DNA from: Terfezia claveryi
Taxonomy: Eukaryota > Ascomycota > Pezizomycetes > Pezizales > Pezizaceae
Reading direction: 5' to 3'
DNA length: 64,000 nt
NCBI GenBank assembly: GCA_015179025.1
Contig: WHUX01000186.1
Span: forward strand, 39,489 to 103,488
In this document: positions 1 through 10,648 of the stretch, in pieces
Position numbering within the stretch: position 1 is the first letter of the stretch
Layout of the letters: the number at the start of each line of letters is the position of its first letter
The notes under the pieces: model-generated
Database searches by the model: none
Seen by the model: only the letters and a program-made list of their open reading frames with translations
What the model was told of the DNA's origin: nothing
Position numbers and translations under genes: made by a program

Positions 1-421
1 GTAGTCAAGTTGTCCGATGAGCCTACAGTCTTAAACACAGTACGTTGGTTTTGCCCTTATTATTCTCACCGTCCTATTCGCGTTTACTGTCGTAAATACA
101 GTTACTATCTAATACCACTACCGTATTTTTTTTTTTTTGTTTTGAAATCTGTACGTCTATGGAGCAAAAGGCTATGAGACGTTCGCCGTTCTCTCATCTT
201 AAAAGACTCGATCCATCCACGGACTGTATAAACGCCCAGCCTCCCAAACAAAAGATATGCAGCCGAAATAACCCCTAGCCTCCCCAGCACGCCCCTGTTC
301 AGGCCCATCCCCAAAGAAAATGTCCTCCTCCGCCACGCCCCCTCCCGGCCCTCCCCTACCCCTGAGCATCCTACTCATACCAGGTCCAGGTTGGCGAAGA
401 AGGTCTCAGCCAGGTCCACTA
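1..421. other. Left edge, no supported gene
   Basis: I see only short, low-complexity reading frames here, with no recognisable domain on either strand. A run of ten or more T lies near 130. The last five bases (CACTA, 417-421) are the probable target duplication of the repeat that follows. Confidence 0.5.
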
Positions 422-861
422 TGTTAGTGATTGAATGCAGAACATTCATTCATTCCGCTCATGCCTTGCTATTCCATACGCAGCAACCTTCGGCCTGCAG
501 ATCATATGGCAAGCAACGGCCTTCACAGGTATTGCGTGCTTCGGCCCTGCCTGCAGATCATATGGCAAGCAACGGCCTTCGTAGGCATTGCGTGCTTCGG
601 CCTTCACAGGTATTGCGTGCTACTCACATGTTCTTCTTCTTCTTCTTCTTCTTATGTACGTTCATTCATGTATATATATCTCGTTCGTTTCCTGTTGGAT
701 AGAGAGATAATAATTACAGAACAACACATCTCTTCACTTCTATATACTCTTCTCTACGTGACAATCTCACTTCGCTCATTCGTATTATCCTTCAGTGGAC
801 TTTTGGATCTCACTGCTGCCTATACCTCCCTCCTTTATCTCTTATACCTTTATCTCTTATA
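422..861 (+). repeat. Short interspersed LTR-like repeat, family C copy 1
   Basis: The copy begins TGTTAGTGATTGAATG and ends in a pyrimidine-rich tail with a duplicated TTATCTCTTATACC segment. CACTA occurs immediately before (417-421) and after (862-866), consistent with a 5-bp target duplication. Most of its length matches, in the opposite orientation, the insertion at 20219-20713. Inside is a small tandem array around the phrase GGTATTGCGTGCTTCGGCC. There is no coding capacity. The TGTT start suggests a solo LTR or TRIM-like element, but it lacks a clear CA end, so the class is uncertain. More diverged relatives lie at 8420-8964, 11404-11515 and 34598-34940. Confidence 0.65.
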
Positions 862-1335
862 CACTATAGCCACCTTCACCCCGTCCTTCACCTTCTTTAC
901 CCACCTCTCCCTTTCATCCACCTCTTCCCAGGTTAGTGTGCGCGTCGGCCCGAGTCGAGGCGAGTTTCCCAAGTATTTTTCCTACTCGGTACCGACTCGC
1001 GCCGGTGCCAATCTGTAAGAAGCCAACTCGCACCGACTCGCTGGCTACTCGCAGGGTCTTGGCATGAGACGGCGATTACTCGCCAAGCCTTTCTACTAGC
1101 TGAAGCCTACATTCGCACCTCACATACAGTTGTTGGAATGACCAGTAAGGGGCAGCAACACTAGCGAGCGGATAAGATAGCTAATGATCAACGAAGAGTC
1201 ACTTCACCAGTATGAGAACGTATGAGTTGTATGAGAACGTATGAGTTGCTTAACCACTACCTCCAAAGAAGAGGCAGTCAGGCCAGCTCTATATACACTT
1301 AAGGGATAATGCTTAAGACTAAGTATTGCTGGAAA
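862..1335. other. Intergenic, one short tandem duplication
   Basis: No gene is supported. An exact 19-bp unit is duplicated head to tail at 1210-1228 and 1229-1247. The stretch 940-1080 is rich in ACTCG/CGAGT words with weak internal symmetry and may be a decayed miniature element. Confidence 0.4.
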
Positions 1336-1416
1336 GCAGGAAATGCTGGAGATACGTGAGTGAGTGTCGAAATGACATGAGTGGCCGACATGTATGAGCT
1401 CACGTGCTTTTCAACA
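1336..1416 (-). repeat. Ty1/copia LTR fragment (5' end)
   Basis: Read on the minus strand from 1416, this starts TGTTGAAAAGCACGTGAG, the same start as the copia-type LTR ending at 29937, and stays similar for about 80 bp before diverging. No internal copia sequence follows. Confidence 0.5.
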
Positions 1417-2387
1417 ACAGTTAGGTGGCAATGAATTTGGTACCCCCCTTGCCTTAGCTAAGTATGTACATGGAAATCATGCATTCGCGGCTAAGATATA
1501 TGAAAGGTGTTAAGCATATTCACGTGCACTCTCATATGTTACCAGCTCACACCTCTGTAGACTCACATGGACCGACTCACATGCTTCACGTTCATGACGT
1601 TATTCTTGCTATTTCATGTAGGTATATATAGCTGCGATCTTCGCTCTACTTGACAATCATCACTTCAAGCAATTCAGTCAAGTCGCTCTCTCTCTCTCCC
1701 CCTCGTGGTTTTAGTGAAGTCTTCTTACTTGAACCTAGTGATTCACCGCTGCCTCACCTTCAATAAAAGGAAATCATGCATTCGCATGCTATATGCAAAT
1801 TCATGGTGCACGGACGACAATCTTTTCTACCTCTCTGCATCCAGATGCCAGGTGTTGGATCAGGCGTCAAGTGTCCACCCCCTCTGCCTCCGGACACAGG
1901 TGTCCACGTTGCCCGGATCTCTAACCATTCCTTCGTTATTCAGTCCAGAACGGGACACCAGTAAACAAGCATAATAAATGTCAACTGTATTTGGAAACCT
2001 TTCATACATAAAAGCTAATCCTATCCCCCTTCCCATGAGACTCGACAACCCCAGTCCATAGCACCTTCCCCTAATGTACACCAGCGAACGATGGATCTAA
2101 AACGTCCTAGACCTGCCTCGCTCCTGACAACTAGGGGCTGATCCAGAACATGAAAGGGATGGTAGTGTAGATATCAGAGGTACGGCAGCGCTCATATGTC
2201 AGGAATGGATGTGCTAATATCGCGGGCAGGGCAATGCTCCTGCTTATAGCAACCGAACCTGCGTACTCTCCTGGATAATCCTGTAAGACCGGTCAGCAAT
2301 GCTTGTCATTACCGGTATAGGAGGCCTGGCAATGTAATCACTGATATGAAATGAACGTACTGGGTCGCACGGAGCCCTGACATTAGG
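1417..2387. other. Intergenic with repeat debris
   Basis: About 1560-1760 resembles the 3' part of the family C repeats (a 'TTCATGTAGGTATATATAG' stretch followed by 'ACTTGACAATCATCACTTC') and ends in a CTCTCTCT run. The small reading frames at 1705-2081 overlap one another on both strands and match nothing I recognise. Confidence 0.4.
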
Positions 2388-2575
2388 GACTTCGCAGGCG
2401 TGGCGTTGGGGACTTCGGAGGCATGGTATTGGGGACTTCGGAGACTTAACATTGGGGATTTCGGAGGCCTGGCATTGGAGACGTCGGGGGCCTGGCATTG
2501 GGGAGTGCGGAGACCTAACATTGGGGACGTCGGGGGCCTGGCATTGGGGACTTCGGAGGCATCGCAGTCCTCGCA
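2388..2575. repeat. 23-bp minisatellite, about 8 units
   Basis: The unit is close to TTCGGAGGCCTGGCATTGGG plus GAC, with a variant unit containing AACATTG. The array decays gradually to about 2840, where single GGAGGCCTGGCA words recur. The long overlapping frames across it on both strands are produced by the repeat, because 23 bp cycles through all three frames. They should not be read as genes. Confidence 0.8.
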
Positions 2576-2840
2576 TCGCAGGCATCGCAATCCTCATATC
2601 GGAGGTATGGCAGTGCTTTCATTGCAGGCAAGACAATTTTCCTGCCTGTGCAAATCGAATTTGCCGAATTGCCTAAATAATCTTGTTGGACCTGTCATCT
2701 ATGCTTACACATTTCGGAGGCCTGGCAATGCTCTCACGGTCTCACCTATATCACTAGACTTGCTGGCGTTTTTGAAGAATCCTATGAGCTATGTTAGCTG
2801 TGCGTGCACATATCGGAGGCCTGGCAGTGTGCTCTTACCC

Positions 2841-4112
2841 AGATCGCAGTTCCTGAGGTTCGTTGACTTGTGTTGGGGATGATCAGAATATTGAGAGGTG
2901 TACCCGCGCCAGCCGCCGTATTGAACATTGGGTGGCATGCCGACTAGGCGTATGCTTCTCCACCCGAGTTGGTATGATCAACCCCGCTTGGCAGGCCTGT
3001 AGCAGCCCACGGCTCGGGAATGTCTGCTTAGACTGGTAATTTCTGCAAGGTGGTTTCACAGCCGCGCTGTTCCTGTGCTGGCAATAGTCATATTTGGCTA
3101 GTATCTCCCCCGGCCTGCGTACTTTGGTAGGGACGGAACTCCACCGTTCGCAAGCTCGATATATGTCATGAATGCGCCGCTGGTATATATTGTAGAAAGG
3201 CATGCTTTAGGGCGTGTAGTTAGTCCTAGTTTGGTTGGCACTAGGTCTGGTTCAAGACTCTCGTTGCATAACTGGATGTGCATAACATTTCATATATGTA
3301 CAGTTAGTGGACACAAGTCTTGGTAAAACACCAAAACACACCAAAAGTAGCTATCGTGTGAAAAATATGAAAAAACTGAGCCCGGCAAATCATCACATAA
3401 AAAAAATTGTAGATTTAGGAGCAAAGCACACGGACTTTCCTCTGATTTCTTCAGCCTGCTTAAAGGTCTCGGACAGGCACAGCAGTCGGTAGAACTGAAG
3501 CCAATTCCAGAATCGTGGGAATAGCGCGTTCTCTCAGCTCTTCAGTTTGCGACGACTTCACAAACTCACCAGGGCAACTGAAGAACTTCAATAGGCCTAA
3601 GTATATATTTGGATTCTGAAACTTCATATCAAGCTCACCTCATCTCTCGAAAATTCTCTCTCCCCACACTCCATTGCTCTCCACCACTCTCCATCACGAC
3701 ATATTGACTTCATTGGCCCTGATTGCTGCAGGAGAATCTCCTCCTACATGCCCACAAGACCCGCAGAAGCTGACACGCACCGGCACCACCCCCCCCCGGG
3801 TAGAGCCGTCAACTGCCATGCCTAACCCGTCGGCGCATCCTGCTACACGTAGGACTCGCGTGACAGCAGTAAGGGGCGCACCCTCTCAGAGATCACAGCG
3901 ACTCTGATCCGCTTCTGGCATCCGCCTCACCCGCTTCATCTACAGTCCTTACACCAACCACTACCCCGATCAAAACGACTGGCCTACAACACACATCCCA
4001 TGCCTAACTTTGCGACCACGCTGTCCTGCCCCACAAACTTCACTTCCGATGCACCTTTTTCCTCCTCCACCACAGGCTAAACCACAACACCCTCCCCCCC
4101 CCCCCCTCCCAG
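2841..4112. other. No confident gene; region upstream of nuclease-fold copy 1
   Basis: No domain is recognisable. A 77-codon frame at 3674-3907 is Pro/Ser/Thr-rich and could be the remnant of a disordered N-terminus for the gene relic starting near 4113, but it is in another frame and carries no other signal. A C-tract lies at 4092-4107. Confidence 0.4.
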
Positions 4113-5722
4113 GATATCCTGGATCTTACTCCCGATCTTTTGCGCCGGCTGGCGTATAACTCTTCCTCTGCGCATACTATCCCATGCCCTCCAGGCGAAT
4201 TTCTCGACTGGCATCACCGATACTTCAACCTCCTGGAGAGGGAATCTGACAAAACCCTTTCTAGCCTTTGGGAATATAGCGAGCGGAATGGATCATTCAT
4301 TATCCGATGCATGCCTACACCCGTTCATGAGAGCTTCTGTCAGTATGCGTCATGGTTCATTCACGACGCTGTGCAGAACTACACCAAATTAAATCCCGTA
4401 CGAAGTGGAATTTCCGTACCTGTAGTTTAGCTCCAGAATAGTCTATTGTCTAATTCACGTCACTCTATAAATGTCTAATTCACATCACTCTATAGATATC
4501 AAAGGACTTGGTCCACAACAATTCTCTAACTGGTGCCCGGATTTGTGCATCAGGGTTAAATCCGCACGGCCAAAGATGTTTATCCCCGGGATAGTTGTAG
4601 AGGTCGGGTTCAGTCAGAGTCTGGCTTCTCTGCGTCAGAAGGCATTTGATTGGTTTGAGGATATATCAGAGTTGCATATGTGCATCCTAATCGATATTGC
4701 GGAACAGGCTCGGGAGCGTATGGACTCTACAGGGAAGAAAATCTCAAATCAAAGGCAAAAAGCTCAAGAATGAGTGGTCGGACTGGCTCATGCGCAATAA
4801 TAATGATGACCGCAATGATGGCAATGACGGCAACGCTCATAATAATGGTAATAATGATGGCGATGGCAGTCAAGACACTGGTGGAGCACTGGAGGAGGAT
4901 ATTATTCGGAGTATGGGAGGGAGAATGGTAGAGACGAAAACGGAGGGGCAGGAGGTGTTGATGGGAGTTACGCAGGATTTGAAAACATGGTTGTTGGAGC
5001 AGGATGAACAGGGGGTATTGATCAGCACATTGGTTGAGTCGATGGATGCGACTATATATGTCTATGCAAGAGCAGGCAATGACGAGCGGGAGAAACTTGA
5101 TGGGGATGGTCGGGGTGGCGGCGCCGTCGCTGCGCAGCCATCAGCGAGTGATGCAGGGTGCGGGGCGAGTGAAGAATATCCTGCTGGCCATGCTGACGAC
5201 TTCAACAATGGCAGCACTAGCTCTGACAATAGCTTTGACCCTTCGAAGATATGTTCAGACTCCGAGACAGAAAACACCGGTCTCCCAATCTCTTTCATCT
5301 TCTCCGCCCCCCTCCTCGCATCCTCAAAACCGATCGCCCCTTCCCCTCATAGGTAAATGCATCTTGCCTTTACAATCGCCGAACTCTATGGTCCTCTCCC
5401 GGAGCCCACACGCAGCCGTATGAATAATAACCCCCCGCCTACCATACCCACCGTCCCGTCAAGCCTGTTGGAGCTCATCCCACCCATGATCCGACCTCAC
5501 GCGCACCACACGATTGCCATTCCATTGGATGATCCAGCACGGTTGGTAATTGACGCAAGTGAGGAGCTGAGGGAGGAGCGGGCAATGTCGAGGGTGGTAA
5601 ACATGGTAGAGCGGGAGTGGGCAAAGGTGTGGGAGGCCGTGATCAAGGCGAGAGAGATAAAGCAGAGGGGAGAACGCAAAAATGAGAGAGTAGAGAGGCT
5701 GGTAGAGAGGCGAAAGAGGTAG
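4113..5722 (+). pseudogene. PD-(D/E)XK (Uma2-like) nuclease-fold gene, broken (copy 1)
   Basis: This is a relic of a protein with an N-terminal alpha/beta region (motif FIIRCMPTPVHE), then the nuclease core with PDLCIRVK (about 4534) and IVVEVGFSQSLASLR (about 4591), an acidic Asn/Asp-rich linker, and a C-terminal module containing AELYGPL and IRPHAHHTIAIPLD. The order matches the paralogue at 26275-27880, and the core matches the intact gene at 31840-33270. It is disrupted. The first part ends at a stop near 4428, where a 26-bp segment is tandemly duplicated (about 4450-4500). The frame shifts at least twice between 4680 and 4790. An in-frame stop at 5354-5356 precedes the C-terminal module. 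An intron could explain one interruption but not all. The molecular function of this fungal family is unknown; the fold assignment rests on the spacing of the PD and ExG/SQS motifs. Confidence 0.7.
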
Positions 5723-6149
5723 TTACAGGACCGGGATGTTGAGGTGGGCTTTCGGGACACAGAGGAGGAGTAAGTGCATACTCATGGAGACACCTTTATG
5801 AGTTCTCCGGCGGTTAATATCTTTTTCTGCAATGGATATTAATATTGGGTTTGCGGCATTTATTCAATTCACTCATTATACTTGTAGCCACTGTTTATTT
5901 TCATCGTACTGAGTGAGTGACTTACGTGAATTTCCTAGAAAATTGGCAGATATGGATTGTTCAACGAAGGCACACCATGGACGCGGGGAAGAAAGAAGCC
6001 TTACTTTGAGCTGAGCTGGCTAACGATCTAGGGAACTGCTCGTGGATGTGTAGCAGGTCCCCGCCAGGATCTAATCTAGAGAACGCTGCGATTTGATCTA
6101 GGTAGCTAGAAATTGGGTACTGTATACGACGGGGAAGTGGATCACGATA
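5723..6149. other. Spacer between nuclease relic and pogo element
   Basis: No coding signal. It contains AT-rich sequence and a first copy of the word GGGAAGTGGATCAC (6132-6145), which is repeated at 6150-6163 as the end of the neighbouring transposon. Confidence 0.4.
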
Positions 6150-8292
6150 GGGAAGTGGATCACTTTCGGCTAAATACATGGAAGTAGAAAAACAATAAAA
6201 AAATTCACTTCTGGCGTGGCCTCAATACTCGTAGCTTCTGAGTGGGCTTTGGTGATATCTCAGGGAGTCTAGGATCAGGTGTAGGGGTGAGGGGCAGAGT
6301 GCTAGGGGTGCTTTGGCCATGAATAGTCCCTGGGGTCCGCACATAAATGGTGCTGCCTTCAGAGCCACTATGGATGCTCTCAAATTCGCTGTCGCTATCC
6401 CGAAAACTTGGACCTGATTCAGATGGTGAGGAAGATGAGCTGACCGATATGTGGGTAGCTGTAGAAGAACGCTGGGACCTGCGAGTGAATGAGACATGTT
6501 TCACATAGCGTTTTCTTGTTGCTTGCTGTGCCTGCTGCGCCAAATGTAGCTGCAATAACTCCGCACCGGTGATGGCTTTTGAGGTGGTAAGCCTTGTTCG
6601 CTTCCTTGCCTGCTTTGCTTCCTCTGCTCTGGCGGCTAACACTACTTCAAGCTGTTTTGCTCGATCCTCTCCTAGAAATGCTTTTATTAAACCACCTATA
6701 GCTACATTTGCCATTTTATTGACCAAAGCTTGCAGAATAGGGTCGTCCACATTTTTGAGGTGCTCTTGTACTTGCTGGTGAAGATAGCGAACTGCTCGAG
6801 TATTGGCTGGAGTAGTTGGAATGGTAGAATTACTGGTAGAATTAATTGATCGCTTAGGATCAGCTGTAGCAGTACCAGTATATTGACCTAGAATCCTTTA
6901 TGGATTGAATGGATGAATGCTAGTGGTTTCAAATGCAGATTTAATATTTTTGGATGTATATGCAGCCTTGCGAGCTTCTCGGAAGTGTCTAATAGATTTT
7001 AATGAATTGCCAAATAGGGAAGAAAAAGATAACTTATAGAAGAAAATTTCTCTTAGTAATTGCTTCCCTACTTAGACATAGATGATCCTCTACTCGATGC
7101 CCATAATACTTCTATAATAGTCCAAATAATCCAATATCTAGTAGTTGCAAAATATGTATTATATATGAAAGTAGACAAAATAGCTTAATATAATTCTGAC
7201 TACAGAATTGTACAAAATCTATATAAAAATGTGAGTTATAACCATTTATAACTAATAATTACTTCTCCCTAGAATCCTTCATTCTTATAGATTATTAGTA
7301 TCTGTTTTTATTTTCAATTATATATAGATTATACTGCTTGTATATAAGAGGCTCAAATAGTAGTCATAAATATTCTAGTCCCAGAACTTGATTGGTCCAT
7401 CCTTTAGGTAAAATAGAGAAGACAGTATCTTTATCTTCCTCATTGAGGTAGTTATACTATTGAGCTAACTGTGCTTTCCCTTTATATATAATCATTAGTA
7501 GTAGAAATATTCCATCAGCTGCAATTGTCTCAATTGTAGTAATTAATTCCCAGTTACTATTTTTCATCAAAGGTGGACTCTTTCTACCTCATACACATAT
7601 AACCTTCACTCAAGCTGACTTTCCCATTTGCAACCCCTTTTCATCCATATTATATAGGTAGTATAGCTGGATCTTATTCTACTTAATTATTGGCCCCAAA
7701 ACATCGAAGAACTGCTTGAGTATTTGTAGATTGGAGGAGACAATTGATTGCTTGTGAACTTGAGTACTGAATTTAGATGCAAGATGTGGGTGGTGATTAA
7801 GAAACCAGCTTATCCAATGCTCTCCTAACTTTACTGTTCTATTTTTTGGCCCCTCTCGCTCCCATAAAATTCTCAAAGCAGTCTTCCGCACACTATCTAC
7901 TCTCATCGGAAAACCACAACAATCTATATCTTCAATTTGCTTACCTACAGAGTACTTCTCTATCTCTTCCAATATTTTTTCCAGCTCATGGGCCTTTTGT
8001 CTTACTTTACGGCCTTTTAACTGGCCTTGTAGTATGGTATAGGGTAATCCTTGGCTCTCTGCAGCTTGACGGATACTGGGATACTTTCCTATATTATATC
8101 CCTGAATTGCCTTAGCAATGGACCCTTCCTTCTCTGATTCTTTAACTTGATATGGTTTAACTCACCCCATTGTAACTATTGTTGTCCTTGTAGTTGATCA
8201 CAAGTTGATTGCCAGGTTGCTCGTTGCGCAGTGGGGCTACAAATGCAGGGCAACACTAAAAAAGCAATGTGAAACATAGTGATCCACTTCCC
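6150..8292 (-). mobile_element. pogo/Fot1-like DNA transposon (family A), about 2.1 kb
   Basis: GGGAAGTGGATCAC at 6150-6163 is exactly inverted at 8279-8292, giving 14-bp terminal inverted repeats around a decayed transposase on the minus strand. The length suits pogo/Fot1 elements. TA precedes the left end, but TG rather than TA follows the right end, so the target duplication is not intact or the true ends lie slightly further out. The left end word is itself duplicated 18 bp upstream. Confidence 0.7.
6205..8160 (-). pseudogene. pogo-like transposase, decayed
   Basis: Reading leftwards from about 8160, the order fits a Tc1/mariner-pogo transposase. First comes a psq-type helix-turn-helix (IRQAAESQGLP, near 8050), then a CENP-B/Tc5-type DNA-binding domain (about 7690-7960) with GEHWISWFLNHHP. 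The start of the DDE domain follows, with LYNMDEKG (first catalytic Asp) near 7660 and TTIETIAADG near 7550. After a badly decayed middle comes the C-terminal TSKNIKSAFETTSIHPFNP signature (about 6900-6960), then a 181-residue Ser-rich frame from 6750 to 6205 with an Arg/Lys-rich end. Several stops and frame changes between 6900 and 7680 make it inactive. The 181-codon frame is the best preserved part. Confidence 0.8.
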
Positions 8293-8419
8293 TGTCATGT
8301 ACAGTATATATAAATACATGTAAGGAAGGATACAAGCCAGATTTCCAACCCCACCCTCCAAGCCCCCCCCCGCCACTGCTGCTGTTCCTAGTTGCAGTTG
8401 TGTTTGAGTGGGGGGGGAA
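8293..8419. other. Spacer
   Basis: AT-rich sequence, then C-rich and G-rich runs (8365-8375, 8411-8417). No gene is visible. Confidence 0.4.
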
Positions 8420-8964
8420 TGTTATGTATGTATGTATGTATGTATGTATGAATGTATATATGCTAGGTAGCTATATGGCTCGCAGTGGCTTGCACATCAT
8501 ATTGCGTACTTCACACCTTGCTCGCACTCATATCATTGCTTCATGCCTAGCTATACGGCTTGCTAGGAATAGCAACAGGCGAGCGGAGAGATCAAAGTGT
8601 CTACTGAAGGAAGGTACGAATAGACCGAGTTGGTCACTGGAGAGAGGAATATGAAGAGAAGAAGATGTTCGCATACACAGTGAGTGCATGTATTGTATTG
8701 AGTGAAGTTATCTCGAGCAAGTAGAAACATAAACGAGATATATAATTATATACATGTATGAGCGTACATCTAAAGCATGAAGAAGAATAAGAAGGAAAAG
8801 CACATGTCCATTGCAAGCCGTATAGCTAGGCATGAAGCAACGATATGAGTGTGAGCAAGGTGTGAAGTACGCAATATGATGTGCAAGCCGCTGACGGCTA
8901 CATATGGTATAGGTAGCAAGGCATGGGCGGAATGAACGGAATGTACTACATTCATTTTAACAGG
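8420..8964 (-). repeat. LTR-like repeat (family C, diverged) with internal foldback
   Basis: The ends are TGTTA (8420) and TAACA (8964). Minus-strand reading starts TGTTAAAATGAATG and continues with CATTCCGCCCATGCCTTGCTA, clearly related to the start of the 422-861 repeat. A (TATG)n microsatellite lies at 8424-8460. The segment around 8490-8565 is inverted around 8815-8890 (ATATTGCGTACTTCACACC and its complement), giving a long stem. No target duplication was found. It interrupts the gag relic to its right. Confidence 0.55.
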
Positions 8965-8984
8965 TTGTCGAGACCGCAAGGGTT

Positions 8985-9410
8985 GCTAGGGCATGACTGA
9001 GATTCTAGCGTTCATTGGCAAGTGCTGTGATTGCGTCATCGAGGTCTTTCTCAAGGACATTTAACTTCTCATTGGCCAATGTTAGTCGGTGTTGAGTGTC
9101 CTGGAGGTCTTGTTAGACTTGGGCTAGGCTGTTGCCAAGCTCTGCCCCCATAGTGTCTGCCTCTTCAAATATGTCTAGTATTTCTCGATGGTAGGCATTG
9201 AGTTCATGGGGAGTTGAAGGGATCATGCAAGACCTCCAGGTCTGGAACTAGGCCTGGGCACGAGTCGAGCCCGACCGGGGAAAAGCTCGAGCCGGCTCGT
9301 GCCCAGGCCTATCTGGAACCCGACACCTAGCAGTGGGAGGGCTTGTCCCAGTGGTGGGGGAGCTTGTGCTTCTATTTCTTGATCAAACATACCAGTTGGT
9401 CAGAATGATC
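8985..9410 (-). pseudogene. LTR-retrotransposon gag relic (coiled coil)
   Basis: Minus-strand translation from about 9400 gives FDQEIEAQAPPP, then across the miniature insertion a helical, heptad-like stretch (NAYHREILDIFEEAD, TLANEKLNVLEKDLDDA). One in-frame stop interrupts it near 9115. Its position directly inside the LTR that starts at 9419 and its coiled-coil character suggest the N-terminus of a gag protein. No zinc knuckle is present. The left part is cut off at the repeat ending at 8964. Confidence 0.5.
9241..9319. mobile_element. 63-bp hAT-type miniature element with 8-bp target duplication
   Basis: TCTGGAAC is present at 9241-9248 and 9312-9319. Between them lies a 63-bp near-palindrome starting TAGGCCTGGGCACGAG and ending in its inverted form CTCGTGCCCAGGCCTA. 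An 8-bp duplication and a TAG-GCCTGGGC-type end are characteristic of hAT transposons. The element sits inside the gag relic, so it arrived after that retroelement. It has almost no interior (about 30 bp of CG-rich sequence), so it depends on a transposase supplied from elsewhere. Confidence 0.85.
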
Positions 9411-9418
9411 CAACATAG

Positions 9419-9720
9419 TGTAACGCAGGGGCTCAGGGAACTTGGCGACCAAGGGGTACGTCTAAAATGGAGGAGCAGGGGATATCGCATACGTAGGAGG
9501 AACTACGTGTGTGATGAGTAACTCGGCGAGGCAAGACAAGGCAAGAGGGGTGCACGAGGAAGGTGCACTAGTGTAGGGGGAAGCAAGGTCTGTATTTGGT
9601 ATACAAGACGCTGGATGGGGTTCCAATGTAAGTGCGAGATCAAGATATATATATACATCATGAGTAGGGGAGCCAAGACTTGACAAGGAAATAGACTTCC
9701 CGAGATAGGGATGAGAGTCA
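9419..9720 (-). repeat. LTR family B, copy 1
   Basis: It starts (plus strand) TGTAACGCAGGGGCTC and aligns over about 300 bp with the copy beginning at 38321. Shared words include AAGGGGTACG, GTATACAAGACG and TGGATGGGG, and there is a TATATATATACAT stretch near 9650. The gag relic lies immediately outside its TGTAACG end on the minus strand, so this is the 5' LTR of a minus-strand element. The far boundary is unclear and may reach about 9960. Confidence 0.55.
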
Positions 9721-10078
9721 GACGGATCCCGCCGTATGACTCTCAAAAGGCACAACAATGACAATTAGTCTCATGCCGGCCGAGCCCCCGTATGACTCTC
9801 AAAAGGCAACAATGACTAGTCTGGTTGGCACAACAATTACAACAACAATGACAATAACGAGAGTCATACGGATTCCTCCGTATGACTCTGAAAAGTGCCA
9901 AGTAGAGACGGTTGTCACAGCAACATCGTTTTCCTGTATATATACAGAGGACTCTCGATACAAGCATATCGTTCGGACCGGGAGAAGTATGCTTGTAACC
10001 AATATATGCTTATAGCAAGAGAAAATAGGTAACTATAAAATGAAGTTAACTAGCGCTAGGAAATGTTGTGGAATAGGC
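9721..10078. repeat. CCGTATGACTCT repeats and LTR debris
   Basis: The phrase CGTATGACTCTCAAAAGGCA occurs at about 9733 and 9789, with a further variant at 9880 and an inverted GAGAGTCATACGG at about 9858. An AAC/ACA-rich stretch lies between. The segment 9960-10020, with TATGCTTGTAACCAATATATG, recurs at about 11075-11100. There is no gene. Confidence 0.5.
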
Positions 10079-10417
10079 TTATGAATCCAAGCACAGCATA
10101 TAAACAAGAAATATCCAAACGAGAGTAGTAGGTGTGGAAGCGGGCATGGAAAGGAGAGGAGGCACCAGAAAGTCAGTGATCCTGCGCTGAACATGCAGAC
10201 GCCTGCATTGAATTTCTAGAGTCTCAATACTTTTCTCCTCATGCTGTAGAACATCTTGTAGGTCCCTGATATTGGCTGTAGGTTCAGCTTGAAGAGAAAA
10301 GGGGAGTAATCCTTCAATATGCGCGGGCGCTACCCTGAGGTGTAACCGGTCAAGCTCCGTCCATTCCTGATGCTGTTGGACAACCGAAGATTTGGAAGAA
10401 GAGGCCATTGTTTTCAC
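10079..10417 (-). CDS. Hypothetical small protein, 112 codons
   Basis: I do not recognise this. The frame opens MKTMASSSKSSVVQQH, is Gln/Leu/Arg-rich with a predicted helical middle (DVLQHEEKSIETLEIQCRR), and ends in a hydrophobic stretch (TTLVWIFLVYMLCL). It is uninterrupted but short, and it lies between an LTR and a 5S gene in transposon-rich sequence. It may be a small gag-like or orphan fragment. I see no promoter or splice evidence. Confidence 0.25.
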   Translation of the reverse strand: MKTMASSSKSSVVQQHQEWTELDRLHLRVAPAHIEGLLPFSLQAEPTANIRDLQDVLQHEEKSIETLEIQCRRLHVQRRITDFLVPPLLSMPASTPTTLVWIFLVYMLCLDS

Positions 10418-10521
10418 AGTCAGTATGTATACATCATCGGATCACTCGGTCTGATACAAAACCAAGTAAGTTAATTTGACAGTGAACAGGTGACATGAAA
10501 TCGAGAGTGCATCATCATTTG

Positions 10522-10642
10522 ACATCTACGACCATAGACTGAAGAAAACGAGGCATCCCGTCCGCTCTGCCATATCTAAGCTTCAGATCGCCAGGCTAGT
10601 ACTGCAGTGGGTGACCATGCGGGAATCCCTGGTGTTGTAGAT
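10522..10642 (+). rRNA. 5S ribosomal RNA gene
   Basis: The sequence follows the fungal 5S pattern: CTACGACCATAGA near the start, CATCCCGTCCGCTCT (10553-10567), an AAGCTTCAG box A region, then AGTGGGTGACCATGCGGGAATCCC in the box C region, and GTTGTAGAT at the end. The terminal helix pairs ATCTACGACC with GGTGTTGTAGAT (one G-U pair). Length is about 121 nt, as usual. In many filamentous ascomycetes 5S genes are dispersed as single copies transcribed by RNA polymerase III, and this arrangement fits. Whether it is a functional copy or a 5S pseudogene cannot be settled here, but the internal promoter region looks intact. Confidence 0.85.
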
Positions 10643-10648
10643 TTTTTT
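10642..10648 (+). terminator. RNA polymerase III terminator (T7 run)
   Basis: Seven T residues directly follow the 3' end of the 5S gene, the standard termination signal for this polymerase. Confidence 0.8.

Noticed and set aside
2244..2882. Overlapping frames of 74-160 codons on both strands
   Set aside because: They follow the 23-bp minisatellite and repeat every 23 residues, an artefact of unit length.
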